Notes: generated from the sequence alone by a model not told the origin. A DNA stretch of 64,000 nt from Microcebus murinus (GCF_040939455.1 NC_134122.1:31476001-31540000), one strand, 5' to 3'. Numbered from the stretch's first letter, positions 22,656 to 58,337 are shown. Numbers and translations are program-made.

Positions 22656-23970
22656 TCCCTTCCCCTTAGGAAGGCAGAGCTCACCACTGCCCCAGGAGCC
22701 GGGCAGGCTCAGGTCACAGGCTAACCCTAGGGCGTGGACAACCTGCATTCTAGCCCTGCCCTGGTCTAGAGGTCCTTGGTGGAGGTCAGGCTGGGAGGAG
22801 GTGGGTTGGCCTAGGTTCCATTCTGTGGATGTGGACCTAGGAAGTGCTAGGTGAATGGCCAGCCTGCAGGCCAGGCCCTCGGGGGAGCCACAGGGCTCTG
22901 CATTAGGCCTTGTTAATTTATTGGTTTGGGGGTGGGGCACAAAGTTGAGAAGGATCAGGAACACCCCAGTGACAGTCAGAACCCCATTGGCCTCCCCTGC
23001 CCCTAAAAGCCTTGGATTTCCTTCCCCATCTCTCCCCCGACCATCACCAGCCCCAATTCTCTGCCTAGCCCTTACCCCAAAAGCCCCTCCTCCAGCAGTC
23101 CACACCCACCCCGGGCCCCCAGCCTGGACGCTCCTGGAGCTCCAGCCTACTGCTATGGGCCCAAAGGCTTGTCCAAGGCCGCGTGCCCAGGCACGCCCTC
23201 CATGTCCCTCAGATGCCACCCTCCTTTGTGGCTCCATCTCCAGTTGTCATCCTTACCCAACCTGTCGCCAAACCAGACACCTCTGCCTTCCCCCTTCCAA
23301 TCCTGCTTAGTCACCAGGTCTCCCGGAGGGAGCCCACCTCTGGGTAGCTCTGAAATAAGGCCTCTGTCCCCAGCCCTCCCTGCCTCCCAGCATGGCCTGA
23401 GGCCGGCACCGCCCCCTGCCCTGTCACAATACCCAGCTCACCTCCCACCTCTAGCCTGGGTGTGGTGGCCTCTGAGCCTGAGCCTGGTCCAGGCCTTGGA
23501 CAGCGTCTTGCTGGGCTTTGGTCTTGAAATGAGCCAACACTATAAACTGGAAGATTTCACATGTAAAGAAATCTGGCTGCTCTTGAGAAATTCACAGGAC
23601 CCACACATGCATTTCACCCCCTTCAAGGGACAATCAGAGGGGCCTCACACCCACCAGGCGACCTTGCCCTTCAAGGCACCTTGATCATCCTCATTGCTCG
23701 GGCTAAAAGTCCCAGCTGACCCTGCCAGGCTGCAACTTGTCCAGGGCCCAGCAAGAGGAGGGCAGCCTCCCTGACCTGGCATGCAAGGCCTTTCCCCTCC
23801 TGCCAGGTGCCTCTGGGCCCTCCCAGGCACACTGCTCCCCTGGGGTACCCCAGGTCATGGCCTCCTATCACATCTCGGCTCACAGTTCCCCGAACACAGC
23901 CTGCTTTTCCCAAGCTTTTTGCACATAAATTGGGCTTTTCAGTGGTGAAAGCTGTATAAACAAAAGCGAG
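22656..23970. other. GC-rich intergenic segment without recognised gene
   Basis: GC-rich and low in repeats. Open frames of 195 (minus, 22650-23237), 151 and 171 codons (plus) overlap here, as expected by chance in stop-poor GC-rich DNA; none resembles a protein I know. AACTGGAAGATTTCACATG near 23547 looks like part of an old DNA-transposon repeat. Low repeat content makes it a candidate regulatory segment only. Confidence 0.4.
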
Positions 23971-24300
23971 GGCCGGGCGTGATGGCTCACACCTGTAATC
24001 CTAGCACTCAGGGAGGCTGAGGCGGGTGGATCGCTCAAGGTCAGGAGTTTGAAACCAGCCTGAGCAAGAGCAAGACCCCGTCTCTACTATAAATAGAAAG
24101 AAATTAATTGGCCAACTAAAAATATATAGAAAAAATTAGCCGGGCATGGTGGTGCGTGCCTGTAGTCCCAGCTACTCGGAGGCTGAGGCAGGAGGATTGC
24201 TTGAGCCCAGGAGTTTGAGGTTGCTGTGAGCTAGGCTGACGCCACGGCACTCTAGCCTGGGCAACAGAGTGAGACTCTGACTCAAAAAAAAAAAAAAAAA
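23971..24300 (+). repeat. Alu, sense, strepsirrhine type
   Basis: GGCCGGGCGTGATGGCTCAC to ACTCAAAAAA. Has the ATAAATAGAAAGAAATTAAT linker. Confidence 0.95.
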
Positions 24301-25010
24301 TCCAAAAGTGAGTACATTGGGTGTAAACCACTGCCTCCAGCGCTCTCTTTAAGGAGAGATTTTCCCAAACTCTTTAGTATGATAAATTCCAAAATCTCAG
24401 AAAAGTTGAAAAAATAGGTTTAAAAAATAGTTGATAATGTGGTCAAACCAAATTCAGGGTCGTGTATCCAATGCACAGCTAAAGCCAAGCACTGTGAACT
24501 CTGGGGCTTGGACATAGAGAAAGGCTTATTGGATTTGGCCAAAGCAAGAAGATGGGAGCCCAAGATCCTTCAGATCCCTTTTGACAAAAGGATGAAGTAG
24601 GGAGATTTTATGCCCCTAGCGAGTGAGCGAGGGGGAGTTACAGGGAACCGAAGGGGGAACCTGTGTTGCTTTAGTCCCAAATATAATAACACCATGAGTA
24701 ACCAGACTTCCGGATGTCAGCAGCTAGTGCAACTTTATCAAGGGCATTAATTCCTTCTGCAAAACAAACTCACAGATTTTCCTCCTAACTGTGCAGTTGC
24801 CTCCTTCTGCTGCTTGACAAAGAAACAGGACATCAGAAGTGAATAAATACCGTGAAAACAAAGGGTGCTAGGCAGGAAGACAGTGGTTAACACGGGCAAG
24901 CAAACAAGGGCCTGATAATTTGACATTGTTTCAATCGTTTAAAAAAATGCCAAGGGGGAAAAAAAATGCCAAGGGGCCCAGCTATGATAAGGGGTACAAA
25001 AATATAGCTG
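24301..25010. repeat. unassigned old repeat and intergenic sequence
   Basis: GGCTTATTGGATTTGGCC near 24525 followed by AGATGGGAGCCCAAGATCC resembles an old dispersed repeat I cannot name. AAAAAATGCCAAGGGG is present twice in tandem at about 24940-24977. Confidence 0.35.
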
Positions 25011-25318
25011 GGAGAAGGAATCAATTCTAGTATGTGTATAGTACGGAAATTATAGCTAACCATAATTTGTTGGATATTTCAAAATAGCTATAGAAGTGTA
25101 ATGTCCCCAACACAAGATATATGTTTCATCAGAATTGCAAAGATGTGGGAAAAATAAATAAATAAGATATATGTTTCATGGATATGAATATCTATATGGA
25201 ATATAAATATTCCAATTACCCTGATTTGATCATTGCATGTTGTATACAAGTATCATAATATCACATGTACCCCATAAATATGTACAACGATTATATATTA
25301 ATAAAAAAGAAAACTTGG
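25011..25318 (+). repeat. L1 3' UTR, sense
   Basis: TTATAGCTAACCATAATTTG, CTGATTTGATCATTGCATG, GTATCATAATATCACATGTACC and CCATAAATATGTACAACG mark the sense 3' end of an old L1 with its A-rich tail. Confidence 0.8.
25130..25163 (+). mobile_element. 34-bp A-tailed micro-insertion inside the L1
   Basis: The 16-bp repeat AAGATATATGTTTCAT at 25114-25129 and 25164-25179 flanks CAGAATTGCAAAGATGTGGG plus (AAAT)n. It has the form of a minimal retroposon; the source is unknown. Confidence 0.6.
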
Positions 25319-25710
25319 AATAACAATCCCCTTAGGCTCACCACCTATATTAAGTAACTGTTATGCTCTGCCTACAGGATTTAGTTATAAGTGTGTAGAG
25401 GCCTTATATATATATTCATTCATTCATTTTGCTGAACCATTTGCAATTAGTTTGGAAGCATCATAACACTTCACTTTATGAATACTTCAGTCTCATCTCC
25501 TAAAAAAACATTCTCCTTCCCACTGAAGACTTTTTATTAAAAGAAACAAAAAAGTTAAGAAAAAGAAGTTAATATCTAAAATAATAATAATAAAAAAAAA
25601 CATTCTCCTCAAAACCACAATATCGTCATTAGACTCCAGAAAATGAACAAGGCCAACCCAAGCAGAGTGGTGTTTACAACTAATTGATCACAGCCAGATA
25701 CAGATTTGTT

Positions 25711-25731
25711 CGGGCGGATTGCTCGAGGTCC
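25711..25731 (+). repeat. isolated 20-bp Alu fragment
   Basis: CGGGCGGATTGCTCGAGGTC is exact strepsirrhine Alu left-arm text with no Alu sequence on either side. Confidence 0.6.
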
Positions 25732-25852
25732 TTCTCCACTCCCACTGCTTCACTTGACTAGCCTTGAAAAAAAATTAACAATAATTCCCAATATTACCTA
25801 ATATCTAGTCCATATTCAAGTTTCCCCCATTGCCTCAAAAACAGTGTTTTAG

Positions 25853-26154
25853 GGCCAGGCGCGGTGGCTTGCCCCTATAATCCAAGCACTTTGGGAGGCC
25901 AAGGAGAGAGGATCGCTTGAGGCCAGGAATTGGAGACCAGCCTGAGCAAGAGCAGGACCCCATCTCTACTAAAAATAGAAAAATAGCAGGGCATGGTGGC
26001 GCACACCTGTAGCCCCAGCTACTTGAGAGGCTAAGGGCAGAGGATCACTTGAGCCCAGGAGTTAGATGCTGGAGTGAGGTATGACCTCGGCACAGCATTC
26101 TGGCCTTGCCGACAGAGTCCCTATCTCAAAAAAAAAAAAAAAAAGAAAAGAAAA
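25853..26154 (+). repeat. Alu, sense, older
   Basis: GGCCAGGCGCGGTGGCTTGC to an A-rich tail. Several substitutions; no lemur linker. Confidence 0.92.
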
Positions 26155-26198
26155 TTCTGGTTCAAGGTATTGTTTTAAAATTTAAAAAAGAAAAGGAA

Positions 26199-26539
<341 letters not shown>

Positions 26540-26675
26540 GCATTTTATAGCTGTTCTGTTGTTTTGATCCAATCATCAGGATCCAATCAAGGCTCAAGGA
26601 CTATGTTTGCTAAAGTCTCTGCATTTTCTCTTTTGCTAAAACATTGCCCCAGCAGCATTTATTTTGTCCCTGCCT

Positions 26676-27004
26676 TTTTCTTTCTTTTTTTTTTTTCCAG
26701 ACTCTCACTCTGTCACCTGGGTTAGAGTTTCATGGCATCAGCCTAGCTCACGGCAACCTCAAACTCCTGGGTTCAAGCGATCCTCCTACCTCATTCTCCC
26801 TAGTAGCTGGGATTATAGGTGCTCGCCACCACGCCTGGCTAATTTTTTCTATTTTTAGTTGCCCAGCTAATTTTTTTCTATATTTTATTAGAGGCGAGGT
26901 CTTCCTCTTGCTCAGGCTGGTCTCAAACTCCTGAGTTCAAGCAGTCCTCCCATCTAAGCGTCCCAGAGTGCTAGGATTACAGGCGTGAGCCACCATACCT
27001 GGCC
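26676..27004 (-). repeat. Alu, antisense
   Basis: GACTCTCACTCTGTCACCTGG to ACCATACCTGGCC. Flanked by TTGTCCCTGCCTTTTT and CTGTCCCTGACTTTTT. Confidence 0.92.
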
Positions 27005-27057
27005 TGTCCCTGACTTTTTAAAGGGACAGGCTAATTGGCTTATAAAAAGTCTCACCT

Positions 27058-27249
27058 TGACCAGTCTTGACCAGAGCAAGAGTGAGACCCCATCTCTACC
27101 AAAAAAAAAAAAAAAAAATAGAAAACGTAGCCAGGCATAGTGGCACATGCCTATAGTTCTAGCTGCTTGGGAAGCCGAGGCAGGAGGATCACTTTGAGCC
27201 CAGGAGTTTGAGGTTTCAGTGAGACTCTGTGTCAAAAAAAAAAAAAAAG
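27058..27249 (+). repeat. Alu, sense, 5'-truncated
   Basis: CCAGAGCAAGAGTGAGACCCC through the right arm to an A run. GTCTCACCTT flanks both sides. Confidence 0.88.
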
Positions 27250-27340
27250 GTCTCACCTTCTGGATTTGTCTCATTTACATGAAGAGTCAGGCATCCTCTA
27301 TATTTCTTGTGAGTCGGAAGGGAGGTTAAACGCAAAGGCT

Positions 27341-27577
27341 CGTCATAGGTCACTGCAGCCTGAAACTCCTGGGGTCAAGTGATCCTCCCTTCTCAGCCTC
27401 CGGAGTAGCTGGGACTACAGGTGCATGCCACCAGGCCCAGCTAATTTTTTAATATTTTGTAGAGATGGGGTCTTGCTATGTTGCCCAGGCTGGTTCCAAA
27501 CTCTTGGCTTCAAGTGATCCTCCTGCCTCGGCCTTGCAAAGTGCTGGGATTACAGGTGTGAGCCACAGTGCCTGGCC
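27341..27577 (-). repeat. Alu, antisense, older
   Basis: GTCATAGGTCACTGCAGCC to CAGTGCCTGGCC. Lacks its T-run end. Confidence 0.88.
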
Positions 27578-28359
27578 ACTGTGTATAATCTTTACAGCTG
27601 AAGGGGGCTGGGTGTAAGACCACAGGGAGTGGGAAGGCCGGGATGCCAGGAGGGCTGGAGGTCCCTACTTAGCTCCGATGTCTGGTGCTAAGCAGAATTG
27701 TAGCCCCAGGGTCTTCAGATCTCTCCAGTTTTTGAAGAGCAATGAGAAATCAGGACATTTATGGGAAGTTCCAATTCTTTGAAAGGCTGGGGGGGGGGTT
27801 TAGGACAGTCAAATTTGGTCTATGCCCTCCACACCCCGTTTGTGACTTTTGTCAGGCCACAAGAAGTCAGGTGTCTGATTGAGGAGGTGTACTGGGAAGA
27901 ACAGGCTGGATCAGCCACCCAGGAAGCAGCCTGGATTCTGCTTCCTGATGAACAGCTCCACCCTCTGACCTCGGGCTTCAGGGTGCCGGAGTTGTATGAC
28001 CACACAGGTCCCACTGCCCTGGCCATCTGAGCCAAAGAGCTGGTGGCCATGGCCCTGAGCATCCTTTCCTTTTTCCCCTGACCCCATTTCCCCCCAGTGA
28101 CCCAGAGCCCTTGGGAGACAGGCATCTGGTGACCAAAGGGAACCCTGAAAAGGCTAAGACCTCCATCCTGAAGGAGACAGCTGTCCAGAGTGGGAGGCAG
28201 ACAACACAAATGACCGTGTGCGTCAGTACTGTGTGACTGCAGGTCACAGTGTGGGTGAAGTGGGTGGGTGTGTCATAGCTGGGAGAGACAGGGACATTTT
28301 CACATATGTTGTAATAATAATAATAGCAACTTACGTGTGAAAACATTTATAACATTATT
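27578..28359. other. intergenic, no feature seen
   Basis: Moderately GC-rich. The overlapping frames at 27761-28346 on both strands are not matched by any protein I recognise. Confidence 0.45.
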
Positions 28360-28445
28360 GCCATGTCTAGCATTGTGCTAAGAGCTTTAAATGACTGATC
28401 TCATTTAACCTTGGTAAATACCCATGAGGTAGAAAATGACAATAT
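28360..28445 (-). repeat. MIR SINE fragment, antisense
   Basis: GTGCTAAGAGCTTTAAATGA, CTCATTTAACCTTGGTAAAT and CCCATGAGGTAGAAAATGAC follow the antisense 3' half of MIR. Confidence 0.75.
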
Positions 28446-28527
28446 TGACAATACCAATATTCTGGTATTTATTATGTAAAACTTATTTATTTTTTTTCTA
28501 CCCCCACCCCTCCTAAAATTTATTTTT

Positions 28528-28959
28528 ATTTTTTATTTATTTATTTTTAATTAATTAATTCATTTAATTTCGGCATATTATGGGGGTACAAATTTTAAGG
28601 TTTCAATAAATGCCTTCTCCCCCCATATTTATTTATTTTTTTGAGACAGAGTCTCATTCTGTTGCCCGGGCTAGAGTGCCGTGGCATCAGCCTAGCTCAC
28701 AGCAACCTCCAATTCCTGGGCTCAAGCAATCCTACTGCCTCAGCCTCCTGAGTAGCTGAGAGAGACTACAGGCATGTGCCACCATGCTCGGCTAATTTTT
28801 TCCATATATTTTTAGTTGGCCAATTAATTTCTTTCTATTTTTAGTAGAGACAGGGTCTGGCTCTTGCTCAGGCTGGTCTCAAACTCCTGATCTTGAGCGA
28901 TCCTCCTGCCTTGGCCTCCCAGAGTGCTAGGATTACAGGCGTGAGCCACCACACCCAGC
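28528..28959 (-). mobile_element. composite L1 3' end plus Alu within one target-site duplication
   Basis: CCTAAAATTTATTTTTA stands at 28512-28528 and again from 28960. Between the copies, antisense, are an AT-rich tail, 60 bases of L1 3' UTR (CGGCATATTATGGGGGTACA, 28567-28626), and then a full Alu (28627-28959). No separate duplication around the Alu is seen. On the minus strand the order is Alu, L1 3' end, poly(A). Confidence 0.65.
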
Positions 28960-29012
28960 CCTAAAATTTATTTTTAAAAGGTGTTTAGGATGCATAAAAG
29001 GAAATAAAATCA

Positions 29013-29282
29013 GGCTAGGCATGGTGGCTCACTCCTATAATTTCAGCACTTTGGGAGGCCAAGGCAGGAGAATCACTTGAGGCCAGGAGTTCAAGACCAA
29101 CCTGAGCAACAAGAAGAAGACCTGGTCTCTAGTGGCGAGTGCCTGCAGTCCCAGCTACTGGGAGGCTGAGGCGAGAGGATCCCTTGAGTCCAGGAGTTGG
29201 AGGCTGCAATGAGCTATAATTGTACCCTGCACTCTAGCCTGATCAACAGAGCAAGACCTTGTCCCTAAAAAAACCCAAAAAA
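29013..29282 (+). repeat. Alu, sense, older
   Basis: GGCTAGGCATGGTGGCTCAC to CCCTAAAAAAACCC. The linker between the arms is shortened. Confidence 0.9.
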
Positions 29283-29624
29283 TTCAGAATGTGTGGGTAC
29301 TTTTAAAATTTTTTTGCTAAATATGCAACCCTACCCTGGACTCAGCTAAAATGGAAATTATGCCCGAAATACCTGTAAAACTTAACAAAACAAAAATTTA
29401 AAAAAGAATAGAAAATCAGTGAAACCAAATATTTGTTGTATTTCAAATATGAACATTTTAACATAAAAATCAAGTTAAAACTTAATTTATAACAAAATTA
29501 GCAGATGAAAATAAAATAAAGCATTGTTCAGAAAATGATAACCTTGACAGTTTCAAAAAGAAAATTTAAATTAGTCAGGAAAATTAAACATGAAATGTAT
29601 TCTTTTTTAAAAAGAGTCATCGTA
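29283..29624. other. A-rich intergenic stretch
   Basis: A-rich and possibly sense L1; no gene. Confidence 0.4.
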
Positions 29625-29939
29625 GGCTAGGCGAGGTGGCTCAGGCCTGTAATCCTGGGAGGCCGAGGCGGGCGGATCACTCAAGGTCAGAAGTTTGAAA
29701 CCAGCCTGAGCAAGACCAAGACCCTGTCTCTACTAAAAATAGAAAGAAATTAATTGGCCAACGAAAAACATATAGAAAAAATTAGCCAGGCATGGTGGCA
29801 CATGCCTATAGTCCCAGCTACTCAAGAGGCTGAGGCAGAGGATTGCTTGAGCCCAGGAGTTTGAGGTTGCTGTGAGCTAGGCTGATGCCACGGCACTCTA
29901 GCCTGGGCAACAGAGTGAGACTCTGTCTCAAAAAAAAAA
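29625..29939 (+). repeat. Alu, sense, strepsirrhine type
   Basis: GGCTAGGCGAGGTGGCTCAG to CTCAAAAAAAAA; GTCATC flanks both sides. Missing the AGCACTCT part of the left arm. Confidence 0.92.
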
Positions 29940-30740
29940 GTGTCATCTTAAATGAAGCACACGAAACCAGACAAAGACATAACAAGAAAACTACAGACCA
30001 ATATCTCTTATGGATATAGATGCAAAAATCCTCATCCATCTACAAAAAATGTCATTGAAAGAAATTAAAGATGAACTAAATAAACAGAAAAACATCCATC
30101 TCCATAGATCTGAAGACTTATAAATGTTAAGAGGGCAATATTTCCCAAATTGATCTATGAATTCAATTGCAATACCTATCAAAATCCCCACTGACTTCTT
30201 TGTAGAAATTGATAAGCTGATCCTAAAGCTCATATGGAAATAAAAAAAACTCAAAATTGCCAAAACAATCTTGAAAAAGAAAAACAAAGTTGGAAGACAC
30301 TTCCTGATTTCGAAATTTAATAAAGCAATGAATGGTCATCAAGACATTGTGATTCCAACTATCCAATCAGCCTAAAAATAAAAAAGACATTGTGGGCTGG
30401 GCATGGTGGTTCACACTTGTAATCTTAGCACTCTGGGAGGCTGAGATGGGAGGATTGCTTGAGGCCACGAGTTTGAGACCACCCTGAGCAACAGCAAGAC
30501 CCCCTATAAAAAAACAGAAAAATTAGTCCCAGCTACTTGGGAGGCTGGAGGATCACTTGAGCCCAATTGTTTGCGGTTTCAGTGAGCTATGACAATCCCA
30601 CTGCACCTTAGCCAGTGTGATAGAGTGAGACTCTTGTCTCAAGAAAAATAAAAATAAAAAGACATTGTAGTACTGGCAGAAGGACAGATTTATGGATCAG
30701 TGGAATAGAACCAAGAGTCCAGAAAATCAACTCTTGCTTT
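29940..30740 (+). repeat. L1 ORF2 remnant, sense, split by an Alu
   Basis: CTACAGACCAATATCTCTTA and GGATATAGATGCAAAAATCC, then ATACCTATCAAAATCCCCAC, and after the Alu GTAGTACTGGCAGAAGGACAG with GATCAGTGGAATAGAACC. Standard L1 order with internal deletions. No open frame. Confidence 0.88.
30394..30657 (+). repeat. Alu, sense, older, in L1
   Basis: GGGCTGGGCATGGTGGTTCAC to (AAAAT)n. AAAAAGACATTGT flanks both ends (target-site duplication). Right arm has internal losses. Confidence 0.9.
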
Positions 30741-30759
30741 TATAGTCAAGTGATTTTTT

Positions 30760-31142
30760 TCCCCTGCCTTCAGGAAAGACAGACATTAAACAAGCAAACA
30801 ATAAAAAGATAAGAAGTTAGATGGGACAAGTGCTAGAAAAAAGAACCAAACAGGGCAGCAAAGTGAAAATTGGGGGCTGTTGCTATTTCAAGTAGCAAGG
30901 TCAGGGAAGGCCTCTTTGAGCAGAGAACTAAAGGAAAGGAAGGTGCACAACATGTGGGTATGGGGGAGGTACAGGAAAGGTTGGGCTAAGGTGATTAAGG
31001 GGGCTCAGGGTACAGCCAGGAAGCCAGTGTGGCTGGGCAGATGAGTGACCTGGAAGGAGGGGCTGGGAACAGACCAATCAGAGTCTTGCAGGCCACTTAA
31101 GGGCTTTGGCCTCTACTCTGAGGAAGATAGGAAAGTTTGAGC
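30760..31142 (+). repeat. ancient dispersed repeat, family not assigned
   Basis: AGGCCTCTTTGAGCAGAGAAC, GGAAGCCAGTGTGGCTGGGC and CTTGCAGGCCACTTAAGGGC follow a phrase order I know from an old mammalian repeat (fragments meaning 'gaggaaggcctctctgag' to 'gggccttgtaggcca'). I cannot assign a family. Confidence 0.45.
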
Positions 31143-31161
31143 AAAGAAATGATATGCCCTT

Positions 31162-31194
31162 TACATCTGTAGGATTTTGTTCAAAAAAAAAAAA
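31162..31194 (+). mobile_element. 33-bp A-tailed micro-insertion
   Basis: TACATCTGTAGGATTTTGTTC plus an A run stands between two copies of AAAGAAATGATATGCCCTT (31143-31161, 31195-31213). A third copy follows the neighbouring Alu. Confidence 0.7.
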
Positions 31195-31213
31195 AAAGAA
31201 ATGATATGCCCTT

Positions 31214-31567
<354 letters not shown>

Positions 31568-31579
31568 TGATATGCCCTT

Positions 31580-32154
31580 ATTTAGGTGTTAGAAGAAACA
31601 TTTTGACAGTTAGGTAGACTATAGAGCAAGGATGCAAGAGTTGAAGCATCTTTCTTCAAATATTTCCATCTCTTATTTGATATATTTGAGATCTTTTTGA
31701 ATAATTTTTTGAGTTATTTCACAAAGTCTGCACATTTTTAATGCTAGTGAACAACAGTTTTGGTTTCAAAGAAAGCATGTTCAGTACATTTTTTTCTTCA
31801 TTTTTATCATGTAGAGATGGGTATGGGGATTCCATGTGCCAATTTCAATTTTTTCTCTCATTCACATTCACTTGTTGGGAAAGTCTTAGGCCTAGAATAA
31901 CACTCATACTTGTAACAAAAGCTTTGCAGGAGCTCAATATCGATGCTTACTGAAATTCATGCAGGAGGGGATCTGTATAATTTGTAAAATACCACTGTGT
32001 TTTCACACAAATTAAATATAAATTGACTTTAATCTCACAGGAAAATGACTCATAGTTCAGATTATTTTAATAGATAATAAATTAACAGCATTATGCCAAC
32101 AATACACCAATTCAGAGCTTTAAATAGCATGAATACAGAAATCTGATAGCACAA
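31580..32154. other. intergenic, no feature seen
   Basis: AT-rich unique-looking sequence without open frame of note. Confidence 0.45.
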
Positions 32155-32310
32155 TGACTACTATTCCTATTTTATAGACCAAGAATTGAGAGATTAGCAG
32201 TTTACTGGAGCAGCAGTAAGTTTACAGCAGCAGTAAGTGGCTTGGCTAGGATTTGATGATTGGCAGTTTGAAATGCAAACCCAGAGGCTTCACCACTGCA
32301 ATAAAGGCTT
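32155..32310 (-). repeat. MIR SINE, antisense, with small internal duplication
   Basis: CTATTTTATAGACCAAGAATTG and GCAGTAAGTGGCTTGGCTAGG follow antisense MIR. AGCAGCAGTAAGT is doubled at about 32211-32237. Confidence 0.75.
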
Positions 32311-33029
32311 CTAGAGAAAGGGATATCTGAGTTGGGCCTTGGAGAACCACGCCCAGGGCTCAGGAGAACTGATAAAGGCTGGGAAATCCACACTGGGGAA
32401 GGGATTAGAGAACAATTAAGACCAAAACTCATGAGGATAACCTCAGGAAGGGTTGGACATCTAACTTTGGCATGGAGTCAGTCACAATGTTTATGGAACC
32501 TTCTAGGGTTGACCTCAATCCTCTAGACCCCAGGTGGAGGCGGGCTATGTGCTTGAAACCAAGAGAAGAGGAACAGGCCTATGGATTGGAGGGTCTAGGA
32601 ATGTGGCCCAGAGGATTGGCCCTGGGTACTTGCTGGGTATAAAAGCGATTAAGCTAGGAAGGAGGGGATGGCCTGTGGATGGTCCAGTGCTGATAAAGCC
32701 CAGCCTTCCTATTACTCTTCCCTTTTTTTATCCATTAGTAATAAATTATCCCGTCTCCCTCATCTAGGTCCTGTGGGAGATGACAGATGTAATCCCCTCA
32801 ACATGGTTCCCTTCCAGGAACTCACATTGAAGTGACTTTGGACTGGGAGGTTTGGGAATTTAAAAAAAAAAAAAAGTAAGGCTATTCAAGGATACATATT
32901 AAGGTTTCATTTAGTCAAATGCTTTTAAGTGCATTTTAAGAGTAATGGTGCTCTTAAACATGGAGGAGGGGCCCAATTTTAAACCCGGAAAAGAGGGGAG
33001 AAACCATTGATGGGTTATTCTCTGAGACA
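32311..33029. other. intergenic, no feature seen
   Basis: Unique-looking; frames at 32332-32767 are short and without recognised similarity. Confidence 0.4.
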
Positions 33030-33110
33030 TGTGCTCAAAGGTCAAAGCTGCATGACCTTGGGCAAGTCATTTCCTCTCTCTGGGTGGTTCCAGGGCTGTA
33101 AAATGAGAGG
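33030..33110 (+). repeat. MIR SINE fragment, sense
   Basis: GCATGACCTTGGGCAAGTCATTTCC and the following CTGTAAAATGAGAGGTC are the MIR core. Confidence 0.8.
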
Positions 33111-33174
33111 TCTGTTAATTATATATGTAAAAAACCCACAATGGTGCCAGACGTCTAGTGGGTGTCCCATATAT

Positions 33175-33620
33175 ATTGTTGTGTGCCAGGAATTTTACAA
33201 ATATCTACTCATTTAATCTTTATAGGAAATTGAGATATTAAAGAGGTTAAAGGGCCAGGCACTGTGACTCATGCCTGTCATCCCAGAGACTCAGGAGGAC
33301 CACTTGAGGCCAGGAGTTTGAGACCAGCCTGGGCCACACAATGAACCCTCATCCTAATAAAATAAGAAAAATAGGCCAGGCATGGTGGTGCATGCCTGAA
33401 GTCCCAGCTACTTGGGAGGCTGAGGCAGGAGGATGGCTTGAGCTAGGGAGTTCAAGGCTGAAGTGAGCTATGATCATGTCACTGCACTCCAACTCCAACG
33501 TGGGTGATAAAGCGAACCCATCTCTTAAAAAAAAAGTTAAGGAACTTTAAGTCACCTAGCTAGTAACAGGTGAAGCTCAGGTTAACTGAGCCCCAGTTTA
33601 GTCTGGCTCTGATAGCAAAG
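33175..33620 (-). repeat. MIR SINE, antisense, split by an Alu
   Basis: TATCTACTCATTTAATCTTTA to AAGAGGTTAAA on the left (33200-33252), and GTCACCTAGCTAGTAACAGG to the GAGCCCCAGTTTAGTCTGG segment on the right (33551-33606). Confidence 0.75.
33253..33535 (+). repeat. Alu, sense, AluJ-like
   Basis: GGCCAGGCACTGTGACTCATG to CTCTTAAAAAAAAA. Has the generic Alu centre, and a left arm missing about 15 bases. Confidence 0.9.
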
Positions 33621-34683
33621 TGTTTTAATAACTTGGAAAGAAAAAAAGGACAGAAAAACGAATAAAAATGAGTTAACAGCTGTTCTGTCAATCGGAGTAC
33701 TGGCACAAAGGAGATGCTTAAATATAAAAGTAGTGGTTAAGCGTGAGATACTGGCATATACATTGCAAAAAAGTTCTATGAGGTTTGTTAATATTGTGCC
33801 TAGACACATCAGGGGTACATCAACCTTGGTGGCTTCAATGGTGGGAGTATCCAATATTACCACAACCTCAATTGCAAACCTGGAAATTAGCAGTGTAATT
33901 AATTCTCACCGCATAACCATTCTTTGCAACTGCTGGATGATGGAATTCACACCAGGATTCAATTCTCTTCCAGCGCAATGACTTATGCGAAATCGCGATG
34001 TGTGGACCCTCCCACTACTTCAACCGCAGCCTATAAACCCCCAATGCCCAGGCAGCGAGTAGACCCCCAAGGCAGGATTCGCATCCGCATCCCGCGCCTC
34101 GCGCCCCTTCCAGGCCCTGCCCCCCTTGGGCATCCTTGGAGTGTGCCCACTCCGCGGGGTCCCCGCCTACAGGAGGCAGCCTGTCCTTGGTGTTACCCGG
34201 CGACCACTTGGCCGGAAGAGGTGTGTCGGAGGGGGCCAAGCGGAGCCGGCCTCCGGGGTCCCCGCCAGGTCTGGAGTCCGAAAAGCTAAGCGACAACAGA
34301 AAGCGCAGCGGGCCCGTGCAGGGTCCCAGGCGACACCGGGGAGAGCCCCCCACGGCAGGCTAAGGCCAGCGCGCCCGGGCGGGGCGTGGGCCAGGGCCGG
34401 CGGCGGGTGAGGCCTCAGGGCCAGCACACAATGGGCCTGGGCTGCATGCCGGGCGCGCAGCCAACGTGCAGCCGCACCACGTGGGCCGCAGAGCGCGCCG
34501 GGCCACCAGCGGCCCGTCGCCCCAGGCCGGGCGCGGCGCGGCGTACGTGCGCGCGCGCGCGCGTGCGTGCATGCGATTTGCGATCAGGCGGCGCGGCGGA
34601 CAGCCCCGGCGGCGGGGCGGGGGGAGTTATATTGCGGGGTCCTTCCTCGCTCACCCTGGTTCCTCTCGGAGCGGAGACGGCAA

Positions 34684-57994
<23,311 letters not shown>

Positions 57995-58094
57995 GCCTAC
58001 AGTTGGGAGGGAATGGGGTGTGGGGGTTAGAGCAAGACCACAGCCTGGTTGGCCCCCTGGGCAGCAGTCCTGCAGTCACCATTCCCGCGCCTGA

Positions 58095-58337
<243 letters not shown>

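Noticed and set aside
22650..23684. Overlapping frames of 150-195 codons on both strands
   Set aside because: Base composition effect; Pro/Ser/Gly-rich products without recognisable domain and no splice or promoter context.
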